A stretch of DNA of 64,000 nucleotides. It comes from Pseudopithomyces maydicus. Its lineage: Eukaryota; Ascomycota; Dothideomycetes; Pleosporales; Didymosphaeriaceae. Positions within the stretch are counted from its first letter, which is position 1. Each line of letters opens with the position of its first letter. The notes beneath the pieces were generated by a model. It searched no databases. It had not been told where the DNA came from and saw only the letters and a list, made by a program, of their open reading frames with translations. This document shows positions 11,026 to 23,518 of this stretch, in pieces. The DNA is taken from assembly GCA_026873275.1 (NCBI GenBank), contig JANTUC010000003.1, positions 124,001 to 188,000 on the forward strand, given 5' to 3'. Position numbers and translations under genes: made by a program.

Positions 11026-12040
11026 GATGGGTTCGAGATGATGGGTATGCATGTCAGGCTGCGGGTGAGTAATGGTGAGGGATTTCGGAGAATGGAGGGG
11101 TAGTTGGGGTTGGGGAGGGCCGTCGGAGTTCCCCGCACTTGCCCCACCAGTTATCATGCCGAAGGCCAGGTGCCGATATCGTTCCCCGAAGGTTCGAGAC
11201 TATGTACTGCTGCTTCCGACATCGTCATTGCTTGAGACAGGGTGTGGCAAGGATATTGTGGATACTACTTACGTAGAAGGTTTTGTGGAGCCAGAGCACG
11301 ACTCCATAAATGCTATATTTGTTCGTAAGCATCACGCTGACGTTATTAAAGACAACCCACCACTTTTTTTTATATATTTATTCTCTGTCGCTACATTTTA
11401 TCCTTTTAATATTTAGGAAACATGAAATTCGTGACCGCTGGAATTAAAGAAACTCTAAGCTAAATTTAAATCTATTCACCGGCGCACAAGCAGCTGCCGT
11501 ATCAAAGCATCAATCAGCATAACTATCTTTATGTCAACTACACTTCTCAGCTCCCTGCTGTATTTTCCAGAGACACCCCGACTCGAATCCATAGCAGATC
11601 GACTAAACACTTCGGGTGTAGAAGACTTGAGATGAAAATTCAGTATGCCGGTGTCCCGCTGCGTAGATTCACATTCAACCAAAGACATGAAAAATTTCAA
11701 TTGGGACTATAGCATTTCGGCTCAGTCAATCAAACCTCGAGAGAGCAACAGGGAAATAAGACAAGTAAAATAGACGGGCTTTTTCCAGGACCAAATTCAA
11801 ATATCATACATTTCAACGATTTATTTTGCTTACAATACGTTGAATTTTGAAACGGAAAAGAAAAAGAAATAAACCAGACGTCACAATTGGGAAGAGTAGA
11901 AATTTACGTATTGATAGGAGAACGCTCGCACCTTGTCCTATTAAATTCCCATCGAGATATCTCAAGAAAACATCCAAAAGAGGTAAACAAACACCCTGGG
12001 CTGTAGATTATACTATTGGTACAGCCTCATCTACCCCTGA
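11026..12040. other. Intergenic, AT-rich
   Basis: No gene seen. It is the 5' flank of the ADH gene and the 3' flank of the PAM2-motif gene. Confidence 0.5.
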
Positions 12041-12553
12041 CTAGTAATGTCGTTGTGAAGAAGGAATGAATTCAGGTGCATCGGCGCTCAAGGACAATTT
12101 GTTCGACTGTTCTCTCTCTTCTTGCCTCTTCTTCTTCTTGTAACGCAAATTCCTACCGGAATGCCAAGATTTCCCAAAATTCTCTGTCTCTTTGTTCGGC
12201 TTGTTGTAGTCTGCTTGTACTTGTGCGTTACTAGAAAAACCTCCTGACGTGCCCATGTTCGAAGCTTCAGGATAGTGGCCATAGAAATTTGGCGCATCTT
12301 GGTAGTTGTAGTTTACTACCTCTTCGTCGAACTCGTCGTAGTCTGCATACGGTTGTTCGTCATCAAAATCTTTATAGGTAGAGTACATCGTCGAGTCGTG
12401 AGGGTTGTTCTCATAGGAATGCGGCTGTGATGCGGAGTTCGACATATTGTTGCCCCAAGCTGCGCCGTTACCAATACCTGTAAAGTTTCGCCATCCTTCG
12501 AGTCTTTGATGATCGGCGGGGTTAGTCGAATACATAGGGTTAGGTTTGGTCAT
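12041..12553 (-). CDS. Small disordered protein with C-terminal PAM2-like motif
   Basis: Single exon, 170 residues from the ATG at 12553; the longer frame starts only at a TTG. It is polar, Asn/Tyr/Asp-rich and probably disordered, with an acidic middle (FDDEQPYADYDEFDEE) and a basic stretch (RYKKKKRQEEREQ) before the end. Residues about 153-164 read LSLSADAPEFIP. This fits the PAM2 consensus (Leu at 3, small residue at 4, Ala at 7, Glu-Phe at 9-10, Pro at 12) that binds the MLLE domain of poly(A)-binding protein. PAM2 proteins regulate mRNA translation, decay or transport, so this is a candidate PABP partner. No RNA-binding domain is visible. A TATA-like TATATAAATA lies about 115 bp upstream. 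Confidence 0.65.
   Translation of the reverse strand: MTKPNPMYSTNPADHQRLEGWRNFTGIGNGAAWGNNMSNSASQPHSYENNPHDSTMYSTYKDFDDEQPYADYDEFDEEVVNYNYQDAPNFYGHYPEASNMGTSGGFSSNAQVQADYNKPNKETENFGKSWHSGRNLRYKKKKRQEEREQSNKLSLSADAPEFIPSSQRHY
12062..12097 (-). other. PAM2-like motif coding segment
   Basis: Codes for LSLSADAPEFIP, six residues from the stop. It keeps the Leu, Ala, Glu-Phe and Pro anchor positions of PAM2. Confidence 0.6.
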
Positions 12554-13293
12554 TTCAATAAGTGGTTTTTGGATTGAGTGATTTGGAGCTGTTATCGGTT
12601 GTTTTCTTTTTTTACGGGTACTTTGCTTAAACAAGTAATTTGCATAGAGTGGCCTGGCGACTGTATTTATATAAATATTGCGGAAGCTATGTGTGAAGTG
12701 ATTTTCAAGAGGTAGGGCTTCGACTGCAAAAGACTGTGATGAAAAGTCGTTGGATCTATTGAATAAATGCTAATTTAGATATCAGTGATTTAGTTATTGA
12801 TTCGTAGAGGCTCAAGGCTTCAGCAGTAGAAGGCACACTGTTATCTCTCTGTATTGATTCGTATGTTCATTTCACGGAAAGCAGCAAACTGTCGCGAAAA
12901 ATTCAGGCATATGTGAGATATTTTGTCACATCGGGTTGATATTCACTCAAGAGAGAACAAAGCTAATTTTATTGAATAATAAGCAACAATCGAATGTATT
13001 TCTCTCTTTGCCGAGCAATAAAACAGCCTAATCTCCAAAATGTTATATTCGCTTCTTCGGCCGCAATTTACCAAATCCTCGTGATATCTTAGCGAAGCAG
13101 GATCAATGCAAAAGTATCAAAGTCTCAGCTATAACATATCTTATATCATTAGAAGCTTGAATATAAGCATGAGAGGGTAGCTGATGAATAAATCTTTCAA
13201 CATAGCTACATCAGAACGCAGTAACTTAACACTGCGAGTACCTCAAATTTCTCTCCCCACATCCAACTACTCACAGGTATCACACAATAGCAC
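12554..13293. other. Intergenic, AT-rich
   Basis: No gene supported. The interval contains the TATA region of the PAM2 gene and the 3' flank of the ureohydrolase gene. Confidence 0.45.
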
Positions 13294-14747
13294 TCATAGC
13301 TCCTCTTGCTCCGGCTCCACCATCTTACTCGTCGGACCCTTGAGAATCATAATAGACATAACTTCATACAAAGCATCAGCCGCAGCCATCGTCGTCAACT
13401 CAGCATTAGTATCATATGCCGGCGCAACCTCCACAATATCCGCCGCCACAATATTCAAGCCCTTGAGCCCTCGAAGAATCTCACGCAGCTCGCGCGTCGT
13501 CCAGCCACCAGTCTCTGGCGTTCCCGTGGCAGGCGCAACTATTCCAACTATTAGCAACCGCACACTCGCAAGTCAAGCACGCATCGAACTTACAAGCCGG
13601 GTCCAAGGTGTCAATATCAATAGACAGATACACAGGCTTGTCGGAGCCACCAACGCGCTCCCTGATCTTCTTGATGATGCCCGCGGTGCCAATCTTGTCG
13701 ACCTCTGAGGCCTCGACGATCTGGAAGCCGCAGTATCCGTCGTTCTCGTAGTCGCTGGGTCCGCTCAAGGTGGTGCGAATGCCGGCGTGGATGTTGCTGT
13801 CGTTGGCGAGGAGGCCCTCTTGGCTTGCGTGGTAGAAGTAGGTTCCGTGGTTGATGGATGCGATCTCGGAGGGTGCGCCGCCGAAGACCTTGGGTCGCCC
13901 TGTTGTTGCGTTGGTCAATGTCTTTCAAACTGGTAGCGGAGCTTACATGTGTCCAAATGGCTGTCGAAGTGGATGACGGATACTGGTCCGTAGGCGCGAT
14001 TGATGGAGCGGAGGAGAGGAAGTGTGATTGTGTGGTCGCCTCCGAGGGTGATCAGACGTGGGAGGGTCTTTCCTTGGAGAGATGGGCCTGGCTTGTGAGC
14101 GTCCGTCGCAGGCTGGCGGGTAAGAAGGTTGTAATGCCCGTGCTCAATTTGTTGAAGCGCATACGCGTGATCATATCTAATTGTGAGTTAGGCATAAATT
14201 CCATGTTCGAGATGTGTAAACCTACGAGGTCACTGGAATATCACCACAATCAATGACCTTAGCCCATGAGTTGAATGGGTTGGCCTTGAGAGGTACATTG
14301 TAGCCTCCGTATAGGTTCAGTCGTCGGGAACCCTGGCGAATCCCAGAGGGTCCGAAGCGTGCGCCAGGCCGGTAGGAGGTTCCAATATCGAATGGGGCTC
14401 CTGAAAAACTCATGAGAACTGAACAATTGAAAGCAACGGCATTGCGTCTTCACCCACCAATGAAGGCAAGGTCGAACTTCACGTCTCTCTGTGACAAGCA
14501 TTGGGCGTACGGCAGACGTCCAAAGGTCGAGATACCGGAAAATACCGAGTCGGCCTAAATTGATTGTTTATTATCTCCCATTGACCGACAACGAAGTCTC
14601 AGAACTCACTTGAGTACCGCCGTCACCCGGAAGTGTGTTGTACCAAAGGGACTGATGAGGGCCCAATATGGGCGATTGATCCTCATGAACACCATGTGCC
14701 GTAGCTATAGCTACGATAGCAGCATAAAAGCAAGATTTTGAAAACAT
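13294..14747 (-). CDS. Agmatinase-like ureohydrolase (arginase superfamily) with signal peptide
   Basis: Six exons: 14610-14747, 14458-14554, 14226-14400, 13947-14176, 13594-13899 and 13294-13538. All five introns are GT-AG, 47-57 bp, and every phase closes, giving 396 residues. The binuclear manganese ligands are present in order: GGDHT (His185), DSHLD (Asp208, His210, Asp212) and SIDIDTLDP (Asp308, Asp310). Family blocks GAPFDIGTSYRPGARFGP and FAPATGTPETGGW are intact. The first 18 residues (MFSKSCFYAAIVAIATAH) look like a signal peptide, so the enzyme may be secreted or vacuolar. Family members hydrolyse agmatine, guanidinobutyrate or related guanidino compounds to urea and an amine. The exact substrate cannot be read from sequence. 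The metal motif has Ser where Ala is usual (DAHxD). Confidence 0.9.
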
Positions 14748-15664
14748 GTTGCAATTTTCTGGGAAAGTTGCTGGTTGGATATTCTTGATTCGAGGAGGGC
14801 TTCCAGCTATAAAGCACTATCCGCAGAGCCCTGAGCTTCCAACAACACAGCACACCGAGAACAACCCGTAAAACAGGAACAAGTTCGACATGAGGTGCAT
14901 ATTCCTGCCCGAAGCTAATGACGACACCGATGATGCTCCCCAGATAGCTCTTGCTTCCCCTCCAGAGCTGAATCACCCCCATCTTTCCCCTCCCGCCGGC
15001 CAATTGATAAGGTATCAAACATCCATTGGCTCTTTCACCGTGCAGAAACTTGTCGTTACTTGACCGTCGTATTTCCTCGGATGCATGCAAGTGGTTGCGG
15101 GGAGACTTGTGGAGATGGCCTGTTGCCGCTCGTGAAGCGAAATTCACTAACGGTGCGGCTTGGCAGCCTAATGCGGTAAAGCCCATCCTTAACCGGGAGT
15201 CGGATTGCAACGCGTGCATGATGCCGTTGACCTCGACTGGTCTGCAAGAAACACCGAGGAACCTGGACACATTAAGCAGGACGATATGCAGATGCTTACC
15301 GTCTCGACCATTGATCGCCAGGCTTTGCTGTGAACATATCGCTCACGCTACGTTATCGTGCATATGCTTCACGGCGGGATACAAGCCGTGGATGATGCAA
15401 TTGGATCTTTGCTGACATTGGCTGTAGATAGGTGTGCATACGGCAAGGCAGCGGGTGGGGTTTGTAATAGCAATTGCTTTTCGTCGTCAGACAGCCGAAC
15501 GTTGAAAAGTTGGGCACAGCGCTCGAAGAACGACGAACCTGCCCAATCTCATACTGATATGTTAAGAGATAAAACACATAGTACCGCTTCTCAATTTACT
15601 TCCACTTTATGGAGAGCAAACTCAACTTTTTCTTGATTCTTAGCGTCCTTTGCATCCTCCTACC
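14748..15664. promoter_or_regulatory. Divergent promoter between ureohydrolase and MATE genes
   Basis: 917 bp without a supported gene, between the starts of the minus-strand ureohydrolase gene and the plus-strand MATE gene. Short frames here have no recognisable domain. Confidence 0.45.
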
Positions 15665-17163
15665 ATGGACCTACCTCGGAGCGAAACTTCACCTCTACTC
15701 CCTAAGCCCCATCGTGCCGACCCCGATGTTCCAGAATGGAAACAATGGCTCACAGAATCATGGATCCAGATCAAGGCCTCAATACCAGTTATCCTCGCCT
15801 ACATGCTCCAGAATAGCCTGCAAACAATATCAGTTCTGATCGTCGGTCGACTGTCACCTGAGGCTCTGGCAACAGCTGCATTCGCCTACATGTTTGCGAT
15901 GGCTACTGGGTGGCTCGTTGCACTGGGAGGTACTACTGCGCTCGACACGCTTGCATCCAGTAGCTTCACTGGGTCCAAAGATAAACATGATCTGGGTATA
16001 CTCCTGCAGCGGGGTATCTTTGTGCTGACCATTTTCTACGCTGTTATCGCCATCATATGGATATTCTCTGAGCCTCTGTTCCGAGCGTTGGGACAAGAAG
16101 AGTTCATCTGTGTCCAGAGTGCGAAATTTCTGCAGTTGTTGATTCCGGGTGGTCTCGGCTATGTGTGGTTCGAAGCTATGAAGAAGTACCTGCAAGCACA
16201 AGGTAAGCTGAAACGACTTCATCATGGCATGTTGACCTTCTCTGACAGTACGTTCCAGAGATCTATCGCCCAGGTACTTACGTGCTACTCATTACCTCTC
16301 CTCTGAGTGCTCTACTCAACTACCTCTTCATCTACGTCTTCGACTTCGGACTTTACGGCGCCCCAATAGCCACCGGTATTGCATACTGGGCCTCGTTCCT
16401 CCTCCTCGTCGCATACTCTACCTTCGTACAGGGCCATGAGTGCTGGGGAGGCATCGACCCCCGTCGGGCACTGCAGCAGCTGTGGCCGTTCACTCGCTTG
16501 GCTCTCCTCGGCTTCGTACACGTCGGAACCGAGTGGTGGGCTTTCGAGATCGTCGCTATCATGGCGGGGCGACTAGGAACGCTCTCACTAGCCGCGCAGT
16601 CCGTCATCATGACTGCTGATCAAGTCATAAACACTATACCGTTTGGGCTGGGTGTTGCTGCTAGTGGTCGGGTGGGTAATCTGTTAGGAGCAAAGAAGGC
16701 TCTTGGGGCTCGGAGAGCATCTCTATGCGCAGCAGCGTTGTCAGTATTGGCAGGAACGCTTATTCTCGCTGTTCTTATGAGTACCAAGAATGTCTTTGGC
16801 AGGATCTTCAATGATGACGATGAGGTTGTTGCACTGGTCAGCAAGGTCATGCCGTTTGTTGCTTTATTTCAGATCGCTGATGGGTTGAACGGCTCATGTG
16901 GAGGAGCACTGAGAGGTATGGGTAAACAGTGGGTTGGCGCATTGGTAAATATCGTTGCATACTACTGTGCTGGCTTACCTGCAGGTATCTACCTTGCATT
17001 CCACGGGTGGGGATTGTCTGGCTTGTGGATAGGTAATTGTGCAGGGTTATACATTGTTGGTACGTTGGAGCTAGTTATCATCATGCTTAGTCGATGGGAT
17101 AAAGAGGTGGAAAGAGCGTTAGGGCGCCTTGATCATGGAGACGCATTGGTGGATGAGATCTGA
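15665..17163 (+). CDS. MATE-family efflux transporter
   Basis: Two exons, 15665-16202 and 16259-17163, with a 56-bp GTAAGC...TTCCAG intron; 480 residues. An earlier AG at about 16250 would put exon 2 out of frame, so the second AG is used. The protein has about 12 hydrophobic segments in two MatE halves after a short N-terminal tail (ETSPLLPK...). Typical MATE positions are present: the first helix with SWIQIKASIPVILAYMLQNSLQ, the ALDTLASSSFTGSK loop and, in the second half, LAAQSVIMTADQVINTIPFGLGVAASGRVGNLLGA. Fungal MATE proteins (yeast Erc1 type) export organic cations and xenobiotics by proton or sodium antiport. It is divergent to the agmatinase-like gene, so it may export a related cationic or phenolic compound (inference). 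Confidence 0.88.
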
Positions 17164-19026
17164 AGATAATGGTAACGGTTTTGAGTGGCGGATCGATCAA
17201 TGTTGTAAGAGTTAGATGTCTCACACTGGATGACATTCTCTGCTGGAAAATATCTCTCGAGTTAAGAACTAGTCGACATATAAATCAAGTCCGAATTTAC
17301 AAATCACCGCGACTTGTGATAAATGTCCACAGCACTGTTGACAGTGTATTTTTCAAAGTCTTGGAAGCTCAGGTGCAACTCTCAAGAAGCAAGCGATACC
17401 GATACAAAACCTTATCTGTTTACTTGCTTGATGTGTGATCAGTCAAAACCTCATACACAATGGAAGATAGATGCAAACCATCTCTCAAACCACGGTACAT
17501 CCTAACACGCTTGAGGGTGAACCCATCGCAAACTGCTTTCCACCGCCACACACCGATCACGAAGTCCTACAGGGCTGACAATCCATCCCAGCATTAAGCG
17601 AAGACACATACCATTCGCTTATGCGCCAATCATCCCGTGCGCGGCAGTTTTAACTGATAGCATCCTTCATTACTTTTGCTTATGACATTGCACCTCAACC
17701 GCACAGCTCCACCAGCCTGATCCATCCTTCCTGCATCAGAACCCCCTAGGCACATATCATGGTTTAGAGGAGCTCCCGGATGCCATCCTTGTCCGAAACC
17801 CAAACATGAGGTTTCATGACATCGATACCCAGGTACCCAACGACAATCCGGCAATCGCCCATTTTACGTATAATTGACAAATCACGTCCTTATCCACATC
17901 ACCCGAGCTGACGGAGAAAACACGACCGCAACATGGGCCCCATTATTTCCATCCCGTTCGGGCACCCGTCCTCCACGTTGTTATCGGGCCAATCGCAACG
18001 TGCAGCGGCAAAATCTGGGGTTAGTGTCGCATTAGTCCCGATGCGGACGTCAGATAGCAAAGGGTGCAGATGTTGATGCTCCGACGTTGCACTACTACGA
18101 CCAGATATTTCCCTAGTGACGGTCCTAGAGGCTCTGTTGCCGAAGTGTGCTACCGGAAAACTGTCGATAAGCCGATCTGGACCCTTTCACGCACGTTGGC
18201 TTATCCGTGTCCCGAAAGTGTGAGATGTTCAATTGACAATCGGTTTACACAATGACGTCTACACTGTAAGCGCATGGCAGCTACACGGTTAATTCGGGGT
18301 GAATTTCCATTGGGCTAGAACGGCTTGGCGGAGATGTGGATTTCCGGGGGCATGTATTTCCACGGCTGCAGGGTATGCACGTGACTGTTGATAAGGCAGA
18401 GGGCATTCATTGGACAAACGATCATCCGGTCACAAAGGGCAAGCGAGTGTTCCGTGCATCACGAAACGCCTGCTGTGTTCGAAATGCATTGCAAAAGTGA
18501 ACTCTTTGAATGTGGAATGGAGCTGGATTTATTAGTATTCGGATTTACCAATGGAAGTGAAGAACCATGACACAAGTGACAAAAGCAATATCTGTGGCTC
18601 TTCTGCTTCTGAGTGAACAACGGATCCGGAAACAATCGTTATGGGTTGATTCTAATTGACGTGAATTCGAGAGTAGGTCCCCGATGTACCAAATCGACGG
18701 ACGTCGCTCGCTATCAGATCGGTGTCGCTACAATGCCGGCCTGGCTCGCTGCACCATGTACACGATCTGGTGGCGTGCATTTTACTGTAATCTTGCACTA
18801 GGGTTGTTCCCTTATCTCGCAGGGTGATCTGATCTAGTAGCTGAGTGGGGGAATAGAACCCCTAGGCCCTTCGAGACATACGACGCAAGAAAAAAAAGTG
18901 ATAAATATTCGAAATTACATATACAATCGGCGACTATTCATCACCCAGCCATCTTTGCACAGACTGAAAATCCCTCTTTTTGCGTCTGTTCTGCCCCAGG
19001 GTATTCTCGAAGCCAGATAGTTCGCC
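17164..19026. other. Intergenic, 1.9 kb
   Basis: No gene, RNA or repeat array recognised. The composition is ordinary and all frames are short. Confidence 0.5.
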
Positions 19027-20754
19027 ATGGACGAAATAGAAACCAAGAAAGATCCGAACATACTTGCTCCGTCCAAACTCGCCCCAGATACCCAACAAGG
19101 CGAACTCATCATATCCGAAAATGGCATCGTCCTCCACCCCCAAGCCGTCGACGACGCGCTTGACCCCCTCACCTGGACCCCGTTCCAAAAACACGCGATT
19201 CTCGCCATCGTGATGGCCTTGTAAGACATGATCTTCATTTCTAACCTTCTAGTCTTCTGACTACCCCAGATACTTCATGTTCACCTACATAACCACCACA
19301 ACCGTGCCCTCCTTCCCCGCCCTCCAAACCCAATACAACCTCACCGCCGAAGAAGTAAACTGGACCGTCGCCGTGCCCGCGCTCGGCCTCGCGCTCGGCC
19401 CCCTCTTCTGGTCTTCCTTCGCCGACATCATCGGCCGCCGCATCATCTTCATAACGGGCACCGTCGTCGCGCTGGTTGCTAGTATTGGTGCGGCGCTGGC
19501 ACCAACATACAATGGGTACATGGCGTCTAGATTTTTCCAGGGGTTTGGAGTCAGTCCTGCGGCGACGGTGGGGCTTGCTATACTGAAGGACTTGTTTTTT
19601 GAACATGAGAGGGGGCAGAAGATGGGGTTGTGGGTGCTTGCTATCGACTTGGGGTTGCTTGTTGGGCCCTTGATTGGGGGGTTTGTTGGATTGGCGGGGC
19701 ATGAGTGGATTCAGTGGTTGTGTGTTATTTTATTTGGGGTGATACTTGTGGCGGAGATTGCGTTTTTGCCGGAGACGTTGTACCCGAGGAACTATATGCT
19801 GGGGAGACAAGAGAGTGGGAAGGGGTTTTCAGCGGCGGACGACGAGAAGGCGGGCGCGGTGGTGCATGATGCCAATGCGGCTGTTGCGAGGACGAAAGAT
19901 CTTGCGTTTTTCAACGTGAAACCTGTGCCGGCGCTGAAGCATCCAAGACCTTGGGCATCGTTGTTGAGGTTTTTGATGATGTTCAAGTTTCTGGCGGTTC
20001 CGATCATCACGATGGCCTTTTGCTATGGGTGGTATTGGTGGATTTTGACGGTCACGACGATGTTCCCCGTTGCGTATGCGCAGTACTCACCACAGATACA
20101 AGGTCTTCTCTTTCTTGGGCTCATTGTCGGAACACTCATTTCAGAATTATTCTTCTCCGGTGCTCTGAGCGACAAGATCGTGCTCAGGGCTGCCAAAGCG
20201 AATAATGGTATCCGGACCGCAGAGAGCAGGCTTTGGCTGGCGTATCCTGCAGCACTGCTTGCTAGCGGTAAGATCCTCCACCATTCTCGCAGAAATCTCT
20301 AATATCTTTTTCTAGTCGGTCTTATTCTATGGGGAATCAGCGTAGACAAGCAGTATCATTGGATGGTGGGACAGGTCGCTACGGCTTTGTGTAAGTACTT
20401 TATCACCAACATACAGATTGACAATTAAAAACGCATGCTAATCGGGGTATAGTCGGTGCCGGCGTACAAATGGGCAACACAGTAACAACCTCGTACATTG
20501 TCGATTGCTACCCTCTACAAGCCATGTCCATCGTCACCTTCTATTCTGTACATCTGAACATGAGCGCATTTATCAGTCCGTTTTTCATCGTTCCGTGGGT
20601 CGAAAAAAGCGGTTTCACATGGACATTTGCGGGGCAAGGAATCATCGTTTTCTTCTTCTGTATCCCGGTATTCGCCCTTGTTCAGGTATTTGGGGCTCGT
20701 ATCAGGAAGGCAAGTGGGGTGCCGAACTGGGTCGATCCAGATCACGACACTTGA
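19027..20754 (+). CDS. MFS drug:H+ antiporter (DHA1 type)
   Basis: Four exons: 19027-19220, 19270-20267, 20316-20390 and 20453-20754. Introns are 48-62 bp with clean GT-AG ends and all phases close; 522 residues. The N-terminal cytosolic tail carries LDPLTWTPFQKHA, typical of fungal DHA1 proteins. TM2-3 have the MFS loop A signature (FADIIGRRIIF). TM4 has the SRFFQGFGVSP segment and TM5 the LVGPLIGGFVG motif C equivalent, characteristic of antiporters. It probably exports toxins, drugs or metabolites at the plasma membrane. It is convergent with the Zn2Cys6 regulator, and a second MFS gene lies beyond that. The substrate is unknown. Confidence 0.88.
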
Positions 20755-21092
20755 GTGATTTGTGTAAAAGTATATTCGGTGTACATATATTAGCTTACAT
20801 TGATCCAAGTCATCTCTTGAAGAGATTTTTTGACGCTCTAATACCTCTGGTGAGCTTTTTATGTAAGCCGATCTGTGAATAATCCTGCCAGTTTTCGAGG
20901 ATGTTTAGTCGCTGCAAGGGTCATCATAGACAGAAGCCAAGATACGAGAAAAGATGATCGTTGCAAAAACTAGTATTATTTCCATTAGTTCCTTGCATTT
21001 TATGTGCACCTTTGTTACCATATCGCTGACAATATCGCGCAGGAACAACGTTACTCGCGACAGGCAACGGTATTCTCATATCCCTCGAGACT

Positions 21093-23367
21093 CTAATACA
21101 TTGTCAAAATATGTGAGAGGCGAGAAAAACCCCGACGAAAAATCTCAAACTCTATTAGCGGCAAGTTCCATAAACGAATGTATCTCTCACATTGATTGTT
21201 GAAGGGAGTTTGAATTTCACCCATCGGTATCGCATCCAAGTCCGCCAGAAAGTCGTACGAAGCTGGCACACTGCCATCCTCGGAAGCCGCCCCCGCATTT
21301 CCAAGAACTATGCTCAGAGCTTTGGCTACCTTCCCTGCCTCCGCAGATCCCGTACTCATCTGAAGCCAAATCTTGTGAGAAACCGTTAGCCGTTGTCGAA
21401 TCTCTTCAGCTCTCGATGACCATGTTTCTTCTTCGCTATTTTCGGGTAGATCGAATTTATCGATATCTTGGAGGTAGATACAGAGTATACTCGTCGCAAG
21501 AAGAACATCCGATGTAAATATCTGGGCGACCTTCCATCGAAGCTGGCACAGACGGCCAAATGGCTGAGACTCTTCGTGGAGCATCTGTTGGAAGGATATG
21601 ATCTTCAGTGCGGAATTTAGGCAAATCTGCACTGAGTCTTTGTCTTTCTGTTGGGGATGTTGAGTTGGATAATCGATCAAGGCTCTCCGGTACAGTAGGA
21701 TCCGTGATTTGTAGTATGTTGTTTCCACGCTTATTCGAGTTACAACGAGAGTTGCGCTATCTGTGATGGGATGTGGCATCGATTTCCATCGTAACACGGT
21801 TGGGACAGAATTTGTGTGTAAGTCTTCAAGAATAGTATCCACCTTGGCGATCTCGTCGTATGAAGGTGGGTTGATATCGGTATTGACGTCGCAAATCAAG
21901 CCAATGGCTGATATCAATCGTCCTTTTGCGATAAGAGGAAGAATGGGCGTCCATTCTGTTTCGGGTCTTGGGGGTGGTAATTCAGTGGTGTCCTCCCCGA
22001 AATCATCGTCATGTAGACTACGGGGCAGTTTCGTGTCGATGTGTTTATCTGTAGCACTCCGAGGAAGGCCCATTTCCAATGAGAGAACAAGATCCAATTG
22101 GAGAATTGTTGTCCAGACACGCCGACGCATCTCACCCTCAAACGGGGAGATTTCAGGAAAGTGGTCTGGATCTCGGTGGTAGCCCATCCGCATCGCTAGA
22201 TGAAGAATCATACTGATGACGAGCGAGCCATCTGTGTGACTGTCCTTCAGTAGCACAAACTCCCCGGTAAGAACCGTTACCAGTGTCTCTAAGATATATG
22301 GTCCTCCAGTCGTATACCTAGCTAGAGTGAGACACTGAACGGCCTTTTCTCGGAAGGCATTCTTCATGGTTGTGTACTCAGCCTTAAGCAGCTCCGCTCG
22401 CGTGTCGTCGAAATCAATGGAAAAAGTTTGCAACTGCGTAGCGATATATAGCATGGAAAACATCAGACCAACCCAAGCAATGGAAGTCGAAGATGGGTCT
22501 TCCCAAAAGCTTTCGTACTGTGGATAATTAGACTTTTCCTGTATTCGTCCCAGTGAGCAACTACTTACCTCCCTGAGAAACTTCTTGCGGTGAAGCAGAT
22601 CTACATTGTTCTCAGCATGTCCACCAGTGGAGTAAAATTTGTTCTACTAACATGGAGTAAGAATGTAGGAATCGAAGTGAAGTGCCATGAGGCGGTCAAC
22701 AACTGGACGAGGAGGAACAGCCGCTAGTATCTCCTCTCGAGTTGCATGTCGGTTTGGCCCATAGAATATCTGAGAGCCAGGTAGAGTCTGACTGTCAGCG
22801 AGCATGTCCTCCCTTAGTCCTCTGACCTTGGTAAGAACAGCCTCCCAATGGCCACTCTGAACATAGCTAGCGCCCGACTCACGCAGATTTAAGGTGCCAG
22901 GGTCTGCGGGGGTTGTATTGAAACCCTCGGAGTCTCTTTTCCTTCGGGTCTCAGGCAATGTATTGACTGGAATTAGTGAGTTTGGTCTGGGTGATACTGG
23001 TGTAGGCATGTTAGGACGGGATTGACTATTCATGAACGTGACCACAAGGCCTTCTAGCTCAGATATTCTGTCATGAAGGCTGGTGAGCTGTCGCGGAGCA
23101 GCGGACCTCTGAGTATCGGGGGTTGAGGATGAGGGAGTCGCAGAAGCAGACGTCATTGCATAAGTGCAAGAGTTGGTAAGACCACGCCTTGAACAACCCC
23201 CGCATGGGTGTTGTCGATCGCATCTTAGCCTGATAGAGTTGAGTGCACAATACATTCTGATGGCTGTCGAGTAAGTACTTTCGGTGTTTGCAAGGGTCGC
23301 AGGACAGCTGCTTCTTGTCTCTGCGTCGGTTTGGCGGCGGACGCGGACGTTGAACATTGTCAGCCAT
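21093..23367 (-). CDS. Zn2Cys6 transcription factor with fungal-specific TF domain
   Basis: Four exons: 23279-23367, 22652-23229, 22569-22600 and 21093-22517; 707 residues. The first intron (GTACTT...CAG, 49 bp) splits the DNA-binding domain. After splicing the six cysteines are at about 23, 26, 33, 39, 42 and 51 (CDPCKHRK, then LRCDRQHPCGGC). A short coiled-coil linker follows (LTSLHDRISELEGLVVTF). Exon 4 carries the fungal-specific TF domain (MGYHRDPDHFPEISPFEGEMRRRVWTT). The 32-bp third exon is the least certain. It is divergent to an MFS gene across about 420 bp containing a 16-bp tandem repeat, which suggests local regulation. The last about 35 residues could be altered by an unseen 3' intron. 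Confidence 0.85.
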
Positions 23368-23518
23368 GGTGTGATTGACGCAAAGTGACCCCTTCACTCG
23401 ATTTTCCGAGGAATGAAATGTTTGGTGTGCGTATTGGGAGACAATGAACCTGCCACCATTCAGCATTCCAATAGATCCTCCGGTCTCCGCAACTCCGCGC
23501 TGAATGTCCGTGCACCGC

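Noticed and set aside
11026..11157. N-terminal extension of the ADH to the ATG at 11157
   Set aside because: The extra 44 residues are low-complexity and absent from the family; the downstream ATG fits known starts.
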